Origin: Enoplolaimus lenunculus
Taxonomy: Eukaryota; Nematoda; Enoplea; Enoplida; Thoracostomopsidae
NCBI GenBank assembly: GCA_030248215.1
Contig: JASANG010003588.1
Location: forward strand, 1 to 64,000
Length of the DNA: 64,000 nucleotides
Reading direction: 5' to 3'
Position 1 is the first letter of the stretch, and each line of letters opens with the position of its first letter. Of this stretch, positions 1-10,929 are shown piece after piece. Below the pieces are notes generated by a model. That model had not been told where the DNA came from. It saw nothing but the letters and a program-made list of their open reading frames with translations, and did not search any database. The translations under genes and the position numbers were made by a program.

Positions 1-151
1 TGGCAATCGTAAACGTTACAGTAACGTTCCTTTGAAAATACTTACAGATGCAAGTGTTTCGTGTAAGTTGCAGCAGCTACGAGTTCTCGCTGCAAAAACT
101 TGCACGTGTTAATGTGGCTTAACTGAAACTAACACTATTGAAGAGTCTATT

Positions 152-241
152 GCTGAGCCTAAGCCTAAGCACTAAAGCTCAAGCTAACTCTATTACAACC
201 TCGCAGGAAAACTTTCCGATCCTGTTCTATATACATGGGCC
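152..241. mobile_element. TTAGGC-core TIR element, right half
   Basis: A short CCTAAG array is followed by the typical right end of this family: an AAGCTCAAGC-type linker, CTCTATT, then a terminus reading CCGATCCTGTTCTATATACA and closing in TGGGCC. The left terminus is not recognisable. Full copies of the family have paired ends that read GGCCAATGTA inwards from both sides. Confidence 0.6.
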
Positions 242-355
242 GTCTAATATAAAAACGACATTAACATAGCCTAAACTTGTTTGTGAAGCTGACTTATACC
301 ATTTAACCTTTGTTTAAAATTTATGATAAAACAAATCGATAGCAGGTTAAGGGTA

Positions 356-610
356 CACTGTAAATTCCAATGAGTTAATTCATCAGCTCAGACTGAAAGT
401 TAGTTATTTCGGAGTTAATAACTGTAAACTTTAACTCACTCTGAGTTGACTTGGTTCTCACTGTGAATTGAGTTGACTCCGGGAGAGTTGACTAATTAGA
501 TCAGAACGAGTTGAATCAACTCAGATTTGTGAGTTCTGATAGTCCTAACTCAGACTGTGATTGGATTCAGCTCATTCTGAGTTAAAATTAACTCGCTGAA
601 ATTTACAGTG
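356..610. mobile_element. CACTGTAAATTCC-family TIR element
   Basis: The element begins CACTGTAAATTCCAATGAG and ends GAAATTTACAGTG, so the ends are inverted copies. The body consists of degenerate GAGTT/AACTC words (ACTCAGA, GAGTTGA) in both orientations. It has no coding capacity and at least seven relatives in this window. It is flanked by TA on both sides. Confidence 0.8.
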
Positions 611-822
611 TAACGTTAGCAATCCGTATAGACTGACCTGAGATACTAGAGCGTAAGACGGAAATGTTTTTGCTAGGTTGCGATTTAAGTAGCTTTATGA
701 AATGGGAGGCTTTTTCTCTAAGTACGATTTTCAGGCCACTGTAATATCTGTCACACAGTCAGCTGAATATTCTAGACTCTTAAAAATGTTCCGATGGACG
801 TTCAGGGATTTCAGACGTCTCA

Positions 823-1088
823 CACTGTAAATTCCAATGAGTTGATTAATCAAATAAACTTAGGTCTTTCTGAGGGAATATCATTCAACGCTAACTTAAT
901 CAGAGTTGAGTTGAATCTCAATCTGACTTGAGTTGAATCTTAATCTGAGTTGAGTTAATTATTACAGGTGAGTTGATTAGTTCAGAATGAGTTGAATACA
1001 ACTCAAAATTATGAGTTCTGAAAGATCGAAGTGAAACTCAGTGATTTAAGCCATTCTGAATAAAATCAATACACAGGTATATACAGTG
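823..1088. mobile_element. CACTGTAAATTCC-family TIR element
   Basis: Second copy of the GAGTT-word family. It starts CACTGTAAATTCCAATGAG and ends in a diverged ATATACAGTG. The internal GAGTTGAAT words match the copy at 356-610. Confidence 0.75.
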
Positions 1089-1940
1089 CAAAGGTGGGTT
1101 AAAACTTTGCCAGGAAAGATTGAGCAAATGTTTTTGTAGCTGAAGTTTACTGCTTCCTCTATCAAAAGGTCCAGGTGAAATCTAAAGTTACCATTTCAAC
1201 ATTATGGAATAACGATCTGCATAAGCTATATGATTGCTTGGTTACAGCAAAACAATGTCCCGTGGCACAATTTAGCCACAATCCGAACGCAGCACAGTGA
1301 TTAAGCCGTGGGCAAAATGTCGAGTGACGCGATATGATAAAAACGGTATTGTACGCACCCAAGGTACATGCTTACGCCAAAGGTACATAACATTTGAAGT
1401 TCCGTGTATTTAGCTGGTCCCGGCCTAGGCCTCGGATAAAATCGTGGCCCCGGGACAATATATAGTATACACATTTAAAAATCAGGTATACAACTTGCAA
1501 TTTTTCGTCACAGATATGCTACAATTGTTTGACAATGAAACAAAAATTACAAAATTCATCCAAAATCTTAAAAACTTCAATGCAACCGCCATTTCTTCTT
1601 TACCATTATTGAAAAATTGTTGGTTATATGAACGCATCAATTGTGTTGGCCAAAAAATTAAACTTTTTGAAACATTTATCTGTTTTCCTGTTTCCATTAT
1701 TTGGCTCACTATCTGTGTCCGTTATTTCTACTATCCGTTTACACCCTGTTCAAAGTGTTCTCAGCTATATAATTCGTGACCGCAGTTACCATGATTTGGA
1801 CATTTGAAATATATCAACAAAAATATTTAACAATCGTTGGTGCCGAGTAGTCTAAATCTGCCAAAGTTATCATAGCGACCCGTCTGAGTTTGTGACACTT
1901 AGACGCTATGTTCTCAAAACAGTTCTGACATATTGCTAGT
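1089..1940. other. AT-rich stretch with no supported gene
   Basis: Short open frames occur on both strands (for example 1444-1779), but none has a recognisable domain, a credible splice context or a coding-like composition. I see no clear repeat boundary either. Confidence 0.5.
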
Positions 1941-2242
1941 ACCAAGAGTGGGTGATGCATACTTCAACAAGTGTATGCCACAGGGCACATTCTGTGTAGA
2001 AAAGAATGCACCCGGCACGCGTTGCGTTTTTACCCCACCCCCTTTTATTTAGAGGAGGGTACAACCGGTGCGACCCATGGCACTTTATGTATGCGGCATC
2101 AAACATGCTCCCCTTATGGTTTAATTCAGGGATACTCATGTGATAGCGGTCTCCCCTTTGCCAAAACGCAACGCCCGGTGGTACATTATGTACCATGCGA
2201 AGCGCCAAGAATTGCACACTCTTGTATTATGCACTCTTGATA
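1941..2242. mobile_element. TIR element with AAGAGTG ends
   Basis: The left end (CCAAGAGTGGGTGATGCATA) and the right end (CACTCTTGTATTATGCACTC) are imperfect inverted copies. The interior holds a second inverted pair around the shared word GTTGCGTTTT / AAAACGCAAC. Related sequence recurs near 50210-50400 and 51800-51860. The open frames inside it on both strands are shadows of the inverted structure. Confidence 0.55.
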
Positions 2243-2647
2243 ATACTGATTTTAAGACATTTACAGAAACATTTTTTGTTTGAAAATAACTTTTTGGCCA
2301 TTTTTTAAACTTTTCTACAGTTTAAATAAATGTAAAATCTACTCATTTTTTCAATATTTTTTCTAGTTTTTGAGTAAAACCTTGCGATAAACTGTGTGCT
2401 TATATTTGCGTTTTTGAGGCAGTAGTATACTTCAAACGCTCTGCGGTAACCGTATTAAACTTTTTTAACAATAACAATGTATAGTTTTCGCAGTATAGCC
2501 AACTTTTTTCAGTTGAATTGAAGCGTTTTTGACAAGTTTTACCTGTATTAGTTGCGAAAAAATATATAGTTGAAAGGAAAAGCTAAGTTGAAATGTAAGT
2601 ACTTAAAGAGCAAGAAATTTATTTTCTAACTTTCGTGTTGCATCTGC

Positions 2648-2897
2648 GGCCAATGTAAAGAACTGGGGCGGAACAGTATTATAAGCTTGTTCCTAAGCTC
2701 AAGCCTAAGCCTAAGCCTAAGCGTTAGAATGAGCATGTTCCTAAGCCTAAGCCTAAGCCTAAGCCTAAGCCTGAGCGTAAGAATGAGCATATACCTAAGC
2801 CTAAGCCTAAGTAAAAAAAATTAGTCTAACGCGTATTAAGCTTACTCTTTTCTAGTCCCACAGAAAAAAAATTGCGCCCCTGATCTTTACAAGTGCC
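2648..2897. mobile_element. TTAGGC-core TIR element, full copy
   Basis: The left terminus GGCCAATGTAAAGAACTGGG is mirrored by a right terminus reading CCCCTGATCTTTACAAGTGC. Between them lie two blocks of perfect CCTAAG repeats separated by GTAAGAATGAGCAT, then the family linker with TTAAGCTTACTC. This is one of the clearest copies and can serve as the family reference. Confidence 0.85.
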
Positions 2898-3051
2898 GTA
2901 TCAGCTAACGAATTTCGGTCAAATTTTTGTACGCTGGACGTTTTGATTTGCTTGTGTTTAGTTTCCAAAACCAAGATTATCGTATTTTAATCAGATTTAC
3001 TGGTATATAAATCTGTAAAATGTCACAAATTCCAATGTCAAAAATTTTGTG

Positions 3052-3319
3052 CACTGCAAAAAATGATGAGTCGAATTGAGTTTCTCCGGAATAGGCTTTT
3101 CGGGACTACACTGCAAAAAATGGGAAGTCAAATTGACTCTCTCGGAAATAGGCTTTTCCTGACTACATAAACTGAGTCAAATTCGACTCCACCACAGTCA
3201 AATTCGATTCACTGAGAGTCGAACGTTTGACTCTGGCGAAGTCGAATTTGACTCAGTTTGTGCAGTACCGAAAAGCCTATTTCGGAGAGAGTCAATTTGG
3301 CTCACCATTTTTTGCAGTG
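3052..3319. mobile_element. GAGTCAAA foldback element (compound copy)
   Basis: A near-perfect hairpin. It begins CACTGCAAAAAATG and ends CATTTTTTGCAGTG. The arms carry GAGTCAAATTGACT, GAAATAGGCTTTT and CAAACTGAGTC in mirrored order. A second CACTGCAAAAAATGGG start at about 3113 shows that a truncated copy abuts a full one. Similar foldbacks cluster at 49.4-52.2 kb. Confidence 0.85.
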
Positions 3320-4267
3320 ATTATGGCAGCTTACAACAGCATCTCAAAGAATATAACGCACGAAGATAAACCTGTCGTTAATACCGATACAAACGGGTGT
3401 CAACAGGGTACCCGTTATGGACCTGGTCATTTCGTTGGCTGAAACCTTTTATGCTGCATTAAAATGATTCTTCGTTATGAAACTTAGTAGAAATGTTCTT
3501 GTCTCATCAGCAAATAATTCCAGGTTTCAGGGGCTGTTAGCGGACGCTAACTCAATCTAGCTGTTTACGAAATAAAAATTTAATCATATAGCATAGTTTT
3601 AACTTTAAATTTTACCAAAAATTATACAGCGTCCTCAATAAAAAGAGTGACCGAATTGTGAAAAATTTCGTACCATTTCGACTAATTAACGAATTTATTA
3701 TACAATTTATTTCAGTTTTAACAAATACAAAAACTTTCAAATTACCCAAAATTGAAAATTAATGCTTAAAATTAATATTTTCAAACTGAATTTCTGTTTT
3801 CCATCACTGGGTCGCTACTTTATTGTGGCCCATGCATTAACCCTATTTTTGGCATTTTATTCTTTCATTTCGCATATATTTCGCTGATCGGCGTTTTATT
3901 TTATTCGTTCAAATTGTGTGTGACTCAGAATCAACTGAAATTGACGCATTTCAATTTTAAAAACTTTGATGCAATAAAAATAACAATAATTCTCACTGTG
4001 GTAGGAATTATCGTGTTTTTATTGCAAAAAAATTCTGAAAAATTACACCTTTTGTAAAAATGTGCGGTGATAAGTTTGGATTTCGAGATATAAAAAATTG
4101 TTCGAACAATTTATTTTTCGAGTCCATGATTCAGGGTTTTATTGGGTTTTGTGAGTAACAGCTGGAACTTCAAAGCCACGTCATTAAACGCACAAGTTTG
4201 ACGTTTTCATTGATATAAAAATAACTACTTTTAGTTAATAAACTTTTTGCTGCATTGTGACACACTT

Positions 4268-4520
4268 TTTAGAGGCGGATCCAAAAATTTCTGACGAGAG
4301 GACGGACTGGCAAATGTTATGAAACGCAAAAATTATAAGGTAGGCACCTTACCATTTTATCACTAAAAAATTTTCTAAGGGCGAAAAATTGTAAGGTAGG
4401 CAAATTATCATTTTATCCCAAAAAATCTACGGGAAAAATTGTTTTTTACAAAAAATTTTCGGAAAGGCAGAATTGTAAGGTAGTCACCTTACCATTTTAA
4501 CAGAAAAAGAATCATTATAA
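4268..4520. repeat. GCGGATCC-type repeat with AAGGTAGG words
   Basis: It opens with GGCGGATCCAAAAATTTCTG and continues with repeated AATTGTAAGGTAGGC and CACCTTACCATTTTA words in both orientations. The same material recurs near 48553-48790 and 56696-56893. It is probably a degraded hAT-like non-autonomous element. I could not define the right end. Confidence 0.5.
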
Positions 4521-4963
4521 TTTCAACCCATACATTTGTAAATAAATCGTATAAATTGTTTGTTTTAAGTGCAGTTTATAGCAAAAACAGTACAAAAATA
4601 CGTGTCATAATTGCAATGTCAACACTATGTACAATATCTTTAGCTTATAAAAAAACTGCAAATATAAACAACAACATTTTGTTGACTGTTCCACGTGATT
4701 TGGGCAGCAACCAATTCGCAAGTGTTAATTTACTTCCATCACAGCGGGATTAATCGCTTTTATCTCAAAGTTGTTTCTTGCAAAAAAACAACCATATCTT
4801 GTAAACTGAAGTATAGCGCATTAAATTGCTTTAATAGCCGGCATTCAAACTGCGATTTTAAATTTGTCTTCTTTACTTCTGTCAGCGATAAATGGTTCTT
4901 GAGTAAAAGTGGTATTTTTCTACTTTGAAACGACCGTAAACCAGATTTTTACCGACATTTACG

Positions 4964-6478
4964 ATGCAACTGTCAAATATTCGTTTGATCGTTTTGCAAA
5001 CAGTGGTCATTTTGCACTTGATGCACAATTGCAATGCTAAACGTAAGCTTTTATGGCAATTTTTGGTTTTAGGTTAGCTATGAAATCGTTTTAGCAAAAT
5101 TTAATTTGTTGAGTTTATTTCGATACTGGCCGCAGTTGAACGTGTGATCAGGATTTTGATGTTTAAAAATAGATTTTTAGTTTTAAAATTTAGAATGGGT
5201 TACATTTATATTAACTGTAAATAATTGTAAATTTCGGCCAATGTGATGATCAGGGGCGACAACTTTTTTCAGTGAGACTAGAACAGAATAAGCTTAAGCT
5301 TTAGACTAATATCTTTTGGTTACGATTAGGCTTACGCTTAGGCTTAGGCTTAGGATTAGGTTTAGGAATAAGCTTATAATACTGTTCCTCCCCTGTTCTT
5401 TACATTGGCCAAAATTTCTATCATTGACAAGCTCGTTTTAGTTTAAAATTAAACAACTATAAAATTAATATGAAAGCGATTTTTGCGATTGCGATTAGCT
5501 TTTATCTGTGACATTTTGACGCCTGAATCAAACCACTTCACAATTCCAAAATGCGATAAAAATAAAATATGACATTTTGCCAATAAGAACATATATTTTC
5601 TATTTCATCTAAAATGAAATTTCAAGCTAAGATTCGAACAGCTAAGTTTTCATCTGAGAAGAGTTTGCCTTCGCTACCGGAGTGTAACCAGAAGTGAAAA
5701 ATGCCGGTGTCAGAGCCGGAGCCGGAGGTCAACGAGATTTGCCGGAGCCGAAGTTGAAGCCGGGTTGAGGAGATATTAGGTTATAATAGTTACAATGAAG
5801 TTTAATTTGCTAATTTTAGCCTCTGCAATTTTTTTGTAAAAATTGCATCGAAAACGAAACGCATCAAACAATCAAATTGTGTAAAACGATGCAAAATTGA
5901 ATTACCGAAACTGCCGGAACCTCTGGCTAAAGTATTCCGGACCCGGAGGTGGATTTTTTTGCCAGAGCCAAAAGCAAACATCCTGTTGTACCCTGATCGC
6001 TACTCAGTAATACATTCGAACTCACAGGTGCTGTTTTTGGTTAAATATGTACTGCATATACGTGTAATAATTGTTAAACACTGCGCATTATATATTTTAG
6101 CGTAAAAGCACACAATTTGTAATTCGTTGTTTGACACTCCGTATACGCAAAAACGTTAACTTTTCAGGAAAACCAATCCGAGTACAACTTGAACCCGATC
6201 TCCAATCACACTCGCGACACAACTCAATTGACCAATTAAATTCGAATTCAATTCGTATCGAACCTGAGAGTGACCAATGGGTGATCGACTACAGCCATCC
6301 AGATGCACGTTACCGGGACAGTTGTTATTTGTACAATATCATGCAAACACACATGTGTGTCGGTAACCACTGTCCAAACCTTTGTTCAGCCCACCATGAC
6401 ACCATTGCCGCGTATTCGTGTTTTCATCAATGTTTGGCAAGTTTTTGTTTAATTTTTCTTTTTAATTTTAAAATTTGA
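4964..6478 (+). CDS. Candidate small secreted cysteine-rich protein (two exons)
   Basis: Exon 1 is 4964-5042 and exon 2 is 6168-6478. Exon 1 encodes a signal-peptide-like start, MQLSNIRLIVLQTVVILHLM followed by HNCNAKR. It ends in phase 1 at a strong donor (AAAC|GTAAGC). Exon 2 opens after AACTTTTCAG in the same phase, giving 129 aa. The mature part begins next to a dibasic KRK. It carries six cysteines spaced C-x10-C-x4-C-x3-C-x11-C-x3-C (MQTHMCVGNHCPNLC is the centre). I do not recognise the family. The last 15 codons are T-rich (ASFCLIFLFNF), so the reading may be running into another intron and the true C-terminus may lie further downstream. Two transposons sit in the intron. Secretion is inferred from the N-terminus only. 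Confidence 0.55.
5236..5410. mobile_element. TTAGGC-core TIR element
   Basis: Left end GGCCAATGTGATGATCAGGG, right end CCCCTGTTCTTTACATTGGC. The core is a TTAGGC array in the orientation opposite to the copy at 2648-2897. It lies in the intron of the candidate secreted-protein gene. Confidence 0.8.
5678..5995. mobile_element. hAT-like MITE with CCGGAG core
   Basis: The ends are CGGAGTGTAACC and GTTGTACCCTG. The body repeats GCCGGAGCCGGAG-like words. It is flanked by TTCGCTAC (5670-5677) and ATCGCTAC (5996-6003), seven of eight bases the same, as expected of an old 8-bp hAT target duplication. There is no transposase. Confidence 0.65.
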
Positions 6479-6638
6479 TCTGTTTAGAAATTGTGTCAAA
6501 AATACAAGACGACTTTTCGCGTTTTCAAATTGGCGTTTTTTAAGTGAAAATAGCGTTTTGATAGACGATAAATAAGCGTTCACATAATAGCGTCTTAATA
6601 CACGAGACAAAAAACAGCGTTTTGAAAAATTGTTATTA

Positions 6639-6909
6639 TTAACCCCTTCTTACATTGAGTTGCCTATAGGCAACTCAGTGCAGCGTATATACATTAAATA
6701 GTATATATCGCACCGTGTTTAACAATTGCAACACGTATACATAGTACTAAATCACCACAAGACGTGAGAGCCCCCTCGGGCTCGAGCGTCCAGCTCCTAT
6801 AGCTGAGTGGTGATGGTATACGTCTCCCAGTCTAGTCACTGGAGTTCGAATCCCAGCATAAAAGTAGGTCTCAGGGGAAATAGAAAATATTCATGTGAGA
6901 AAGGGTTAA
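6639..6909. mobile_element. TTAA-flanked MITE carrying a tRNA-like pol III promoter
   Basis: TTAA flanks the element on both sides. The TIRs are CCCCTTCTTACAT and ATGTGAGAAAGGG, a layout like piggyBac-type non-autonomous elements. Inside, TAGCTGAGTGG matches a polymerase III A box and GAGTTCGAATCCC a B box, about 45 bp apart, as in tRNA-derived SINEs. The segment does not fold into a clean tRNA cloverleaf, so I do not call a tRNA gene. A second copy is at 55308-55543. Confidence 0.75.
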
Positions 6910-7047
6910 AAGGACAAAAACTGATGTTATAATAGCGTTTTAGTTTTAAAATGATTAGACATTGAAATCACTTAGTTCGTTCTTCTAAAACAATGTTTCC
7001 AAATCAAATAAAAGAGCATCAGTATATTTTCTACCGAGAGTATACGA

Positions 7048-7231
7048 GGCCCAAACGTAACCACAGGAAACCGACTATTTTTGTTTAAGCTTTAGGCTTA
7101 GGTTTAAGCTCATCTTTACGTCTGGGCTATGGCTTTATGCATAGGTCTATGCCCATTCCTTCGCCTAGGCTTTAGTTTAGGGTTAGGAATATGCTTATAA
7201 AACTGTTACTTCCGTGTTCTACACATTGGCC
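7048..7231. mobile_element. TTAGGC-core TIR element (diverged)
   Basis: The right terminus GTGTTCTACACATTGGCC is clear. The left terminus (GGCCCAAACGTAACC) is diverged. The interior holds TTAGGC-like words. Its right end directly abuts the TA-flanked element that starts at 7237. Confidence 0.55.
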
Positions 7232-7236
7232 GTATA

Positions 7237-7886
7237 CTGTAGTGATCCGAATAAGAAGAAGACTGATATTTATTTGGCCTCTCCGAAGGGTACCGCCTGT
7301 TATTTGGTTACGGATTGCTAATATTTATTTTTAACTCGCACTCCGCCACCCTTTGTTAGTGATATATCCGTTACTGCAACTATCCGTCGAACTGAACGTT
7401 TATTTGTCTAGTACCAAAAACTTGAGCGATAATACAAGGTTATACTCAGGAATGTACTTTCAAAACTTAAGTACGCTTTAAAGATTCGAACTCAACTTTA
7501 TTTGGTCCTGGAGTCATTCATGCGCTACCATTAGGAATAATTGACATTTATAACAGCTAATCAGGATTTAGGAACTGTATCCGCTTTTACTGACCTTTAT
7601 CAGGTATTCGGATTCCGACCCATGTATAGATCAGGGTCGGAACAGCAGCATAAGCGTATTTATAAGCCTGAGATTAGCCTATGCCTATGTGTAAGGATGA
7701 GATTATACCTGAGCCTAAAGCCTAAACCTAAGCAAAAATAGTCTAAAGCTTGAGCGTACTATGTTATACAGTATCGCAGGAAAACGTTCCGGCCCGGTTC
7801 TATATATCGGTCCAAACTCCTCTTGATTCGGACTCAAAATTGGGACTAATATCCTCTTATTACCCCTCTTATTCGGGTCACTACAG
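7237..7886. mobile_element. CTGTAGTGACC TIR element, copy 1 (interrupted)
   Basis: The termini CTGTAGTGATCCGAATAAG and ATTCGGGTCACTACAG are inverted copies. Both flanks are TA, consistent with a Tc1/mariner-like target duplication. Internal landmarks GATATTTATTTGG and TTCATGCGCTACC recur in the other copies. A TTAGGC-core element is inserted at about 7614-7812. Confidence 0.8.
7614..7812. mobile_element. TTAGGC-core element nested in the CTGTAGTGACC element
   Basis: The left end CCCATGTATAGATCAGGGTC and right end GGCCCGGTTCTATATATCGG are family termini. The sequence outside both ends continues the host element, so this copy is younger than its host. Confidence 0.7.
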
Positions 7887-7976
7887 TAAGGTGTACTCGA
7901 TTTCGATATGACTCGAAAGTTCAAAATTTATCGCAAATTGACGACAATCGTTGTACGCAAATGCATGTTTCTCATA

Positions 7977-8422
7977 CTGTAGTGACCAGAATAAGAGGGG
8001 GGTGGAAATAAGAGGGGGTTCCCATTTTGAGTCCCAATCAATAGGTGTCTGTATCTCTAATAAGTGTCCGTAAGTGGATAAAGTCCCTAAACCCAAATTA
8101 GAGACCATAAATGTCAATCATCCCTAATTGTAGCAAATAAATAACTCCAGGACAAAATAAAGTTGTGTTCGAAACTTTAAAGCATACTTAAGTTTTGAAA
8201 GTACATTCCTCAGTATAACCTTGCATTATCGCTCAAGCTATTGACACAAGACAAATATCCGATTAATTCAACGGATAAATGCAGTATCGGATACAATTCC
8301 CAACAAAGGGTGGCGGAGCGCGCGTCAAAACTAAATAACAGTCCGTATCCAAATAACAGGGTGTTACCCTCTGGAAATACCAAATAAATATCAGTCCATC
8401 AATCTTATTCGGGTCACTACAG
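7977..8422. mobile_element. CTGTAGTGACC TIR element, copy 2
   Basis: TA-flanked, with CTGTAGTGACCAGAATAAG at the left and TTATTCGGGTCACTACAG at the right. The interior runs in the opposite orientation to the copy at 7237-7886. The two copies are only 90 bp apart and form an inverted pair. Confidence 0.8.
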
Positions 8423-8725
8423 TAATTTACAAGTTTTTATTTTAGATGCATGGAGCAAGAAATGGGCGTTGTGTTTGGAGTAAATACGATCACAGCTGCA
8501 GATGTGGGTGCAATTTTCGGACGAACTCATTGGATCTGAATAATGAAATTAATGACATTATATAAAATTGAGTTATATTTAAACTGTTCGCTATTAAGTC
8601 CCATGTATAGTTGAGTGCCGTCCCAAAGTCCCACCGTCCCAACTTAAAAATTGACACTTTTTGGTTGTGGTGGGATTTTGGGATATTGGGATTTTGCAAT
8701 TTCAATAAAATTCATCAAAAGCAAT

Positions 8726-9230
8726 TCCTTAGGCTTAGGCTTAGATTTGGGATTAGACAATCGTTTGGCTCAAGATTTAGGTTTAGAAGTACGCAACGCT
8801 CCATCTTAGGCTTAGGTGTTAAGGTGTTTATCCGTAACATCTGCTGTAAAGCTTAGATATTCATTTTAGAGGTGCCTTAGCCTTAAGCGTAGGCTTTGAC
8901 GTAGACTATGGCTCAGGCTTAGGCATAGTTTTAGGACGCTAAGGCTTTAGGAATTGTTTAAACGTAAAGGACCATTACCGGCTAAATCTTAGGCTTAGGC
9001 TTTAGGCTTATTGGCTTAGGAATACGCTCATTCTAGGCTTATGCTTAGGCTTTAGGCTTAGGCTTTCGCTTACGTTTAGGCTTAGGCTTTAGGAGCAGGC
9101 TTTGGTTTAAAGCGTAGATTAGCCCACAGATAACATTGTCTTATGCATTAGCCGAGGCTTTATGACTAGGTTTTAAACATAGATTAGATCTTGAATATTC
9201 TTTGGCTCAATCTTAGGCTTAGGCTCATGC
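8726..9230. repeat. Degenerate TTAGGC-rich tract
   Basis: Dozens of TTAGGC and near-TTAGGC words (CTTAGGCTTTAGGC, GCTTAGGCATAG) without intact family termini. It looks like eroded or expanded cores of the TTAGGC elements. A similar shorter tract lies at about 9690-9870. No gene is supported between 8423 and 10576. Confidence 0.65.
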
Positions 9231-9689
9231 GCGGTTCACGTTATACCGGGGTAGCTTGAGCCAAGTGTTGTCCTTATTAGACTATTGGGTAACATTTTGT
9301 CTGCTATTGTCTACGAATATTATGTGATATGTGAAATTTAAATTTGAATTATTAAGCTGTGGTTGTAAGCGATTTTCTGTCGGAAACGTTTTGCAGGTGT
9401 GTGTTTGGTATTTAAAGCACATCTGTGCCGCTGACATTTCACTTTCCATTCATTTATCAGCACCCAAATATTACACTGTCCCGCTGAATATCATATGAAA
9501 TAAGTTGAAATTTCGGAATATCATATGATATTCGCATAAACGTCCTATAGTATCATGTGACATACAGTTCCTTGTACACATTATTTGAGAGCAATGGCCG
9601 CATGTAAGCTAATGTTATATGCATTCGATTTTTGTCTGTTGACCCTATGTCCCGCCGGCCCCGATTATAATGTGAATCCCGCATCACAG

Positions 9690-9870
9690 GCCGAGGCATT
9701 AAGAATAGGCTTTGGTTTAACTTAAATCTAAAAATGAGCATTGGGCTAAATCATAAGATTATCACAAGGCTTAGGCTTACACTTACGGTTAGCCTTGGGC
9801 TTTGACTTAAGCTTAGGCTTAGGCTAACCCTTGAGCTTAGGTCTAGGCTTAGGTTTAAGAGCATTTCACC
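9690..9870. repeat. Degenerate TTAGGC-rich tract
   Basis: TTAGGC words mixed with GGTTAGCCTTGGGC-like variants, all in one orientation. No TIR ends are recognised. Confidence 0.55.
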
Positions 9871-10576
9871 TGCTACTATATCCCGGAATCCCAATTGCCC
9901 GAAACATGGCTGCATCATTTTCCCAACTGCGCGTATATGCTCGAGGCAGTATATGATTTTGCTCCTACGCTTCTGTGTGTTGCTGCCCCGTGGGAAAATA
10001 GAACGCCCTTAAAGATAACATTAGCCTTGATCACTTTCAGTTTCCGTTTTTTAATATCCGTTTACACCCTGATTTTCGTACGTATCAATACAGACGGTTT
10101 GTTCAAACCACGAAAACTATTTAGCGTGTTTGCCTTGACTCCTGAAACAAATTACGTTTAAACGAACTAAAAAATTACAAAACGTGGCGTTTCTTAAAAT
10201 TATAACACCGGAAGACCTAATTTTTGCGTAGACAATAACCAAACGCGGTTCACTATCTGTAGTATCTGTGGCATAAACCAATACTACTGGCTCTCTACAG
10301 AACAGTTTTTTGATTCAAATTGTTGAAATTTTCAGAACCTAAATTACTATTGCGGTATCTTTACATTTTTTGAACCACCTATGAAACGCCCAATTATTTT
10401 AACAACTCTACAGTTTATTTATATTGCTTCATAGTTTAATATCATGTGAACATAAAATAAGCATATCCGTTCTGTCGCAAAACGGCTCATATTAAAATAA
10501 AACTTTAAATTTGTTAACTAACTTGACAATTTTTCTTGTCACTAAAAGAAACAGACAGGTTTTTGTTCGACAGTAC

Positions 10577-10763
10577 GGCCCATGTAAAGATACAGGGGCG
10601 GGAGTTTTTGTTTGGGACTAGAAAAAAAGTAAGCTTAAAGCTTTAGACTTAACTTTTTCGCTTGCATTAGCTTAGACTTAGGAATGTGCTCATTCTTACG
10701 CTTAAGATTCGGCTTAGGCATATACTTATAATACTGTTCCGCCCATGTTCTTTTACATTGGCC
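10577..10763. mobile_element. TTAGGC-core TIR element
   Basis: Left end GGCCCATGTAAAGATACAGG, right end CATGTTCTTTTACATTGGCC, with diverged TTAGGC words between. Overlapping open frames on both strands here are by-products of the repeat. Confidence 0.75.
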
Positions 10764-10929
10764 GACAGTCCAAAGACAATGTTCAGATGCACTATACAAA
10801 TACTACTTTGCCACTTTTGCACAGAGCAGGTTCGAATGAAGTCAGCTTTAGACATTCGCCGGCATTCTAACATTACTGCTTAAACTATTCCGGATCTTAG
10901 TTTCAAGTGCATAGGTTATTTTCAGCATG

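Noticed and set aside
1444-1779. 111-codon plus-strand frame
   Set aside because: It starts without a clear ATG context, is AT-biased, and has an equally open frame on the other strand.
6780-6870. A functional tRNA gene
   Set aside because: A and B boxes are present, but the acceptor, anticodon and T stems do not pair properly, and the segment is repeated within a TIR element.
9895-10161. 88-codon plus-strand frame near TTAGGC tracts
   Set aside because: No domain, no splice or start context, and the sequence is surrounded by repeats; probably chance.
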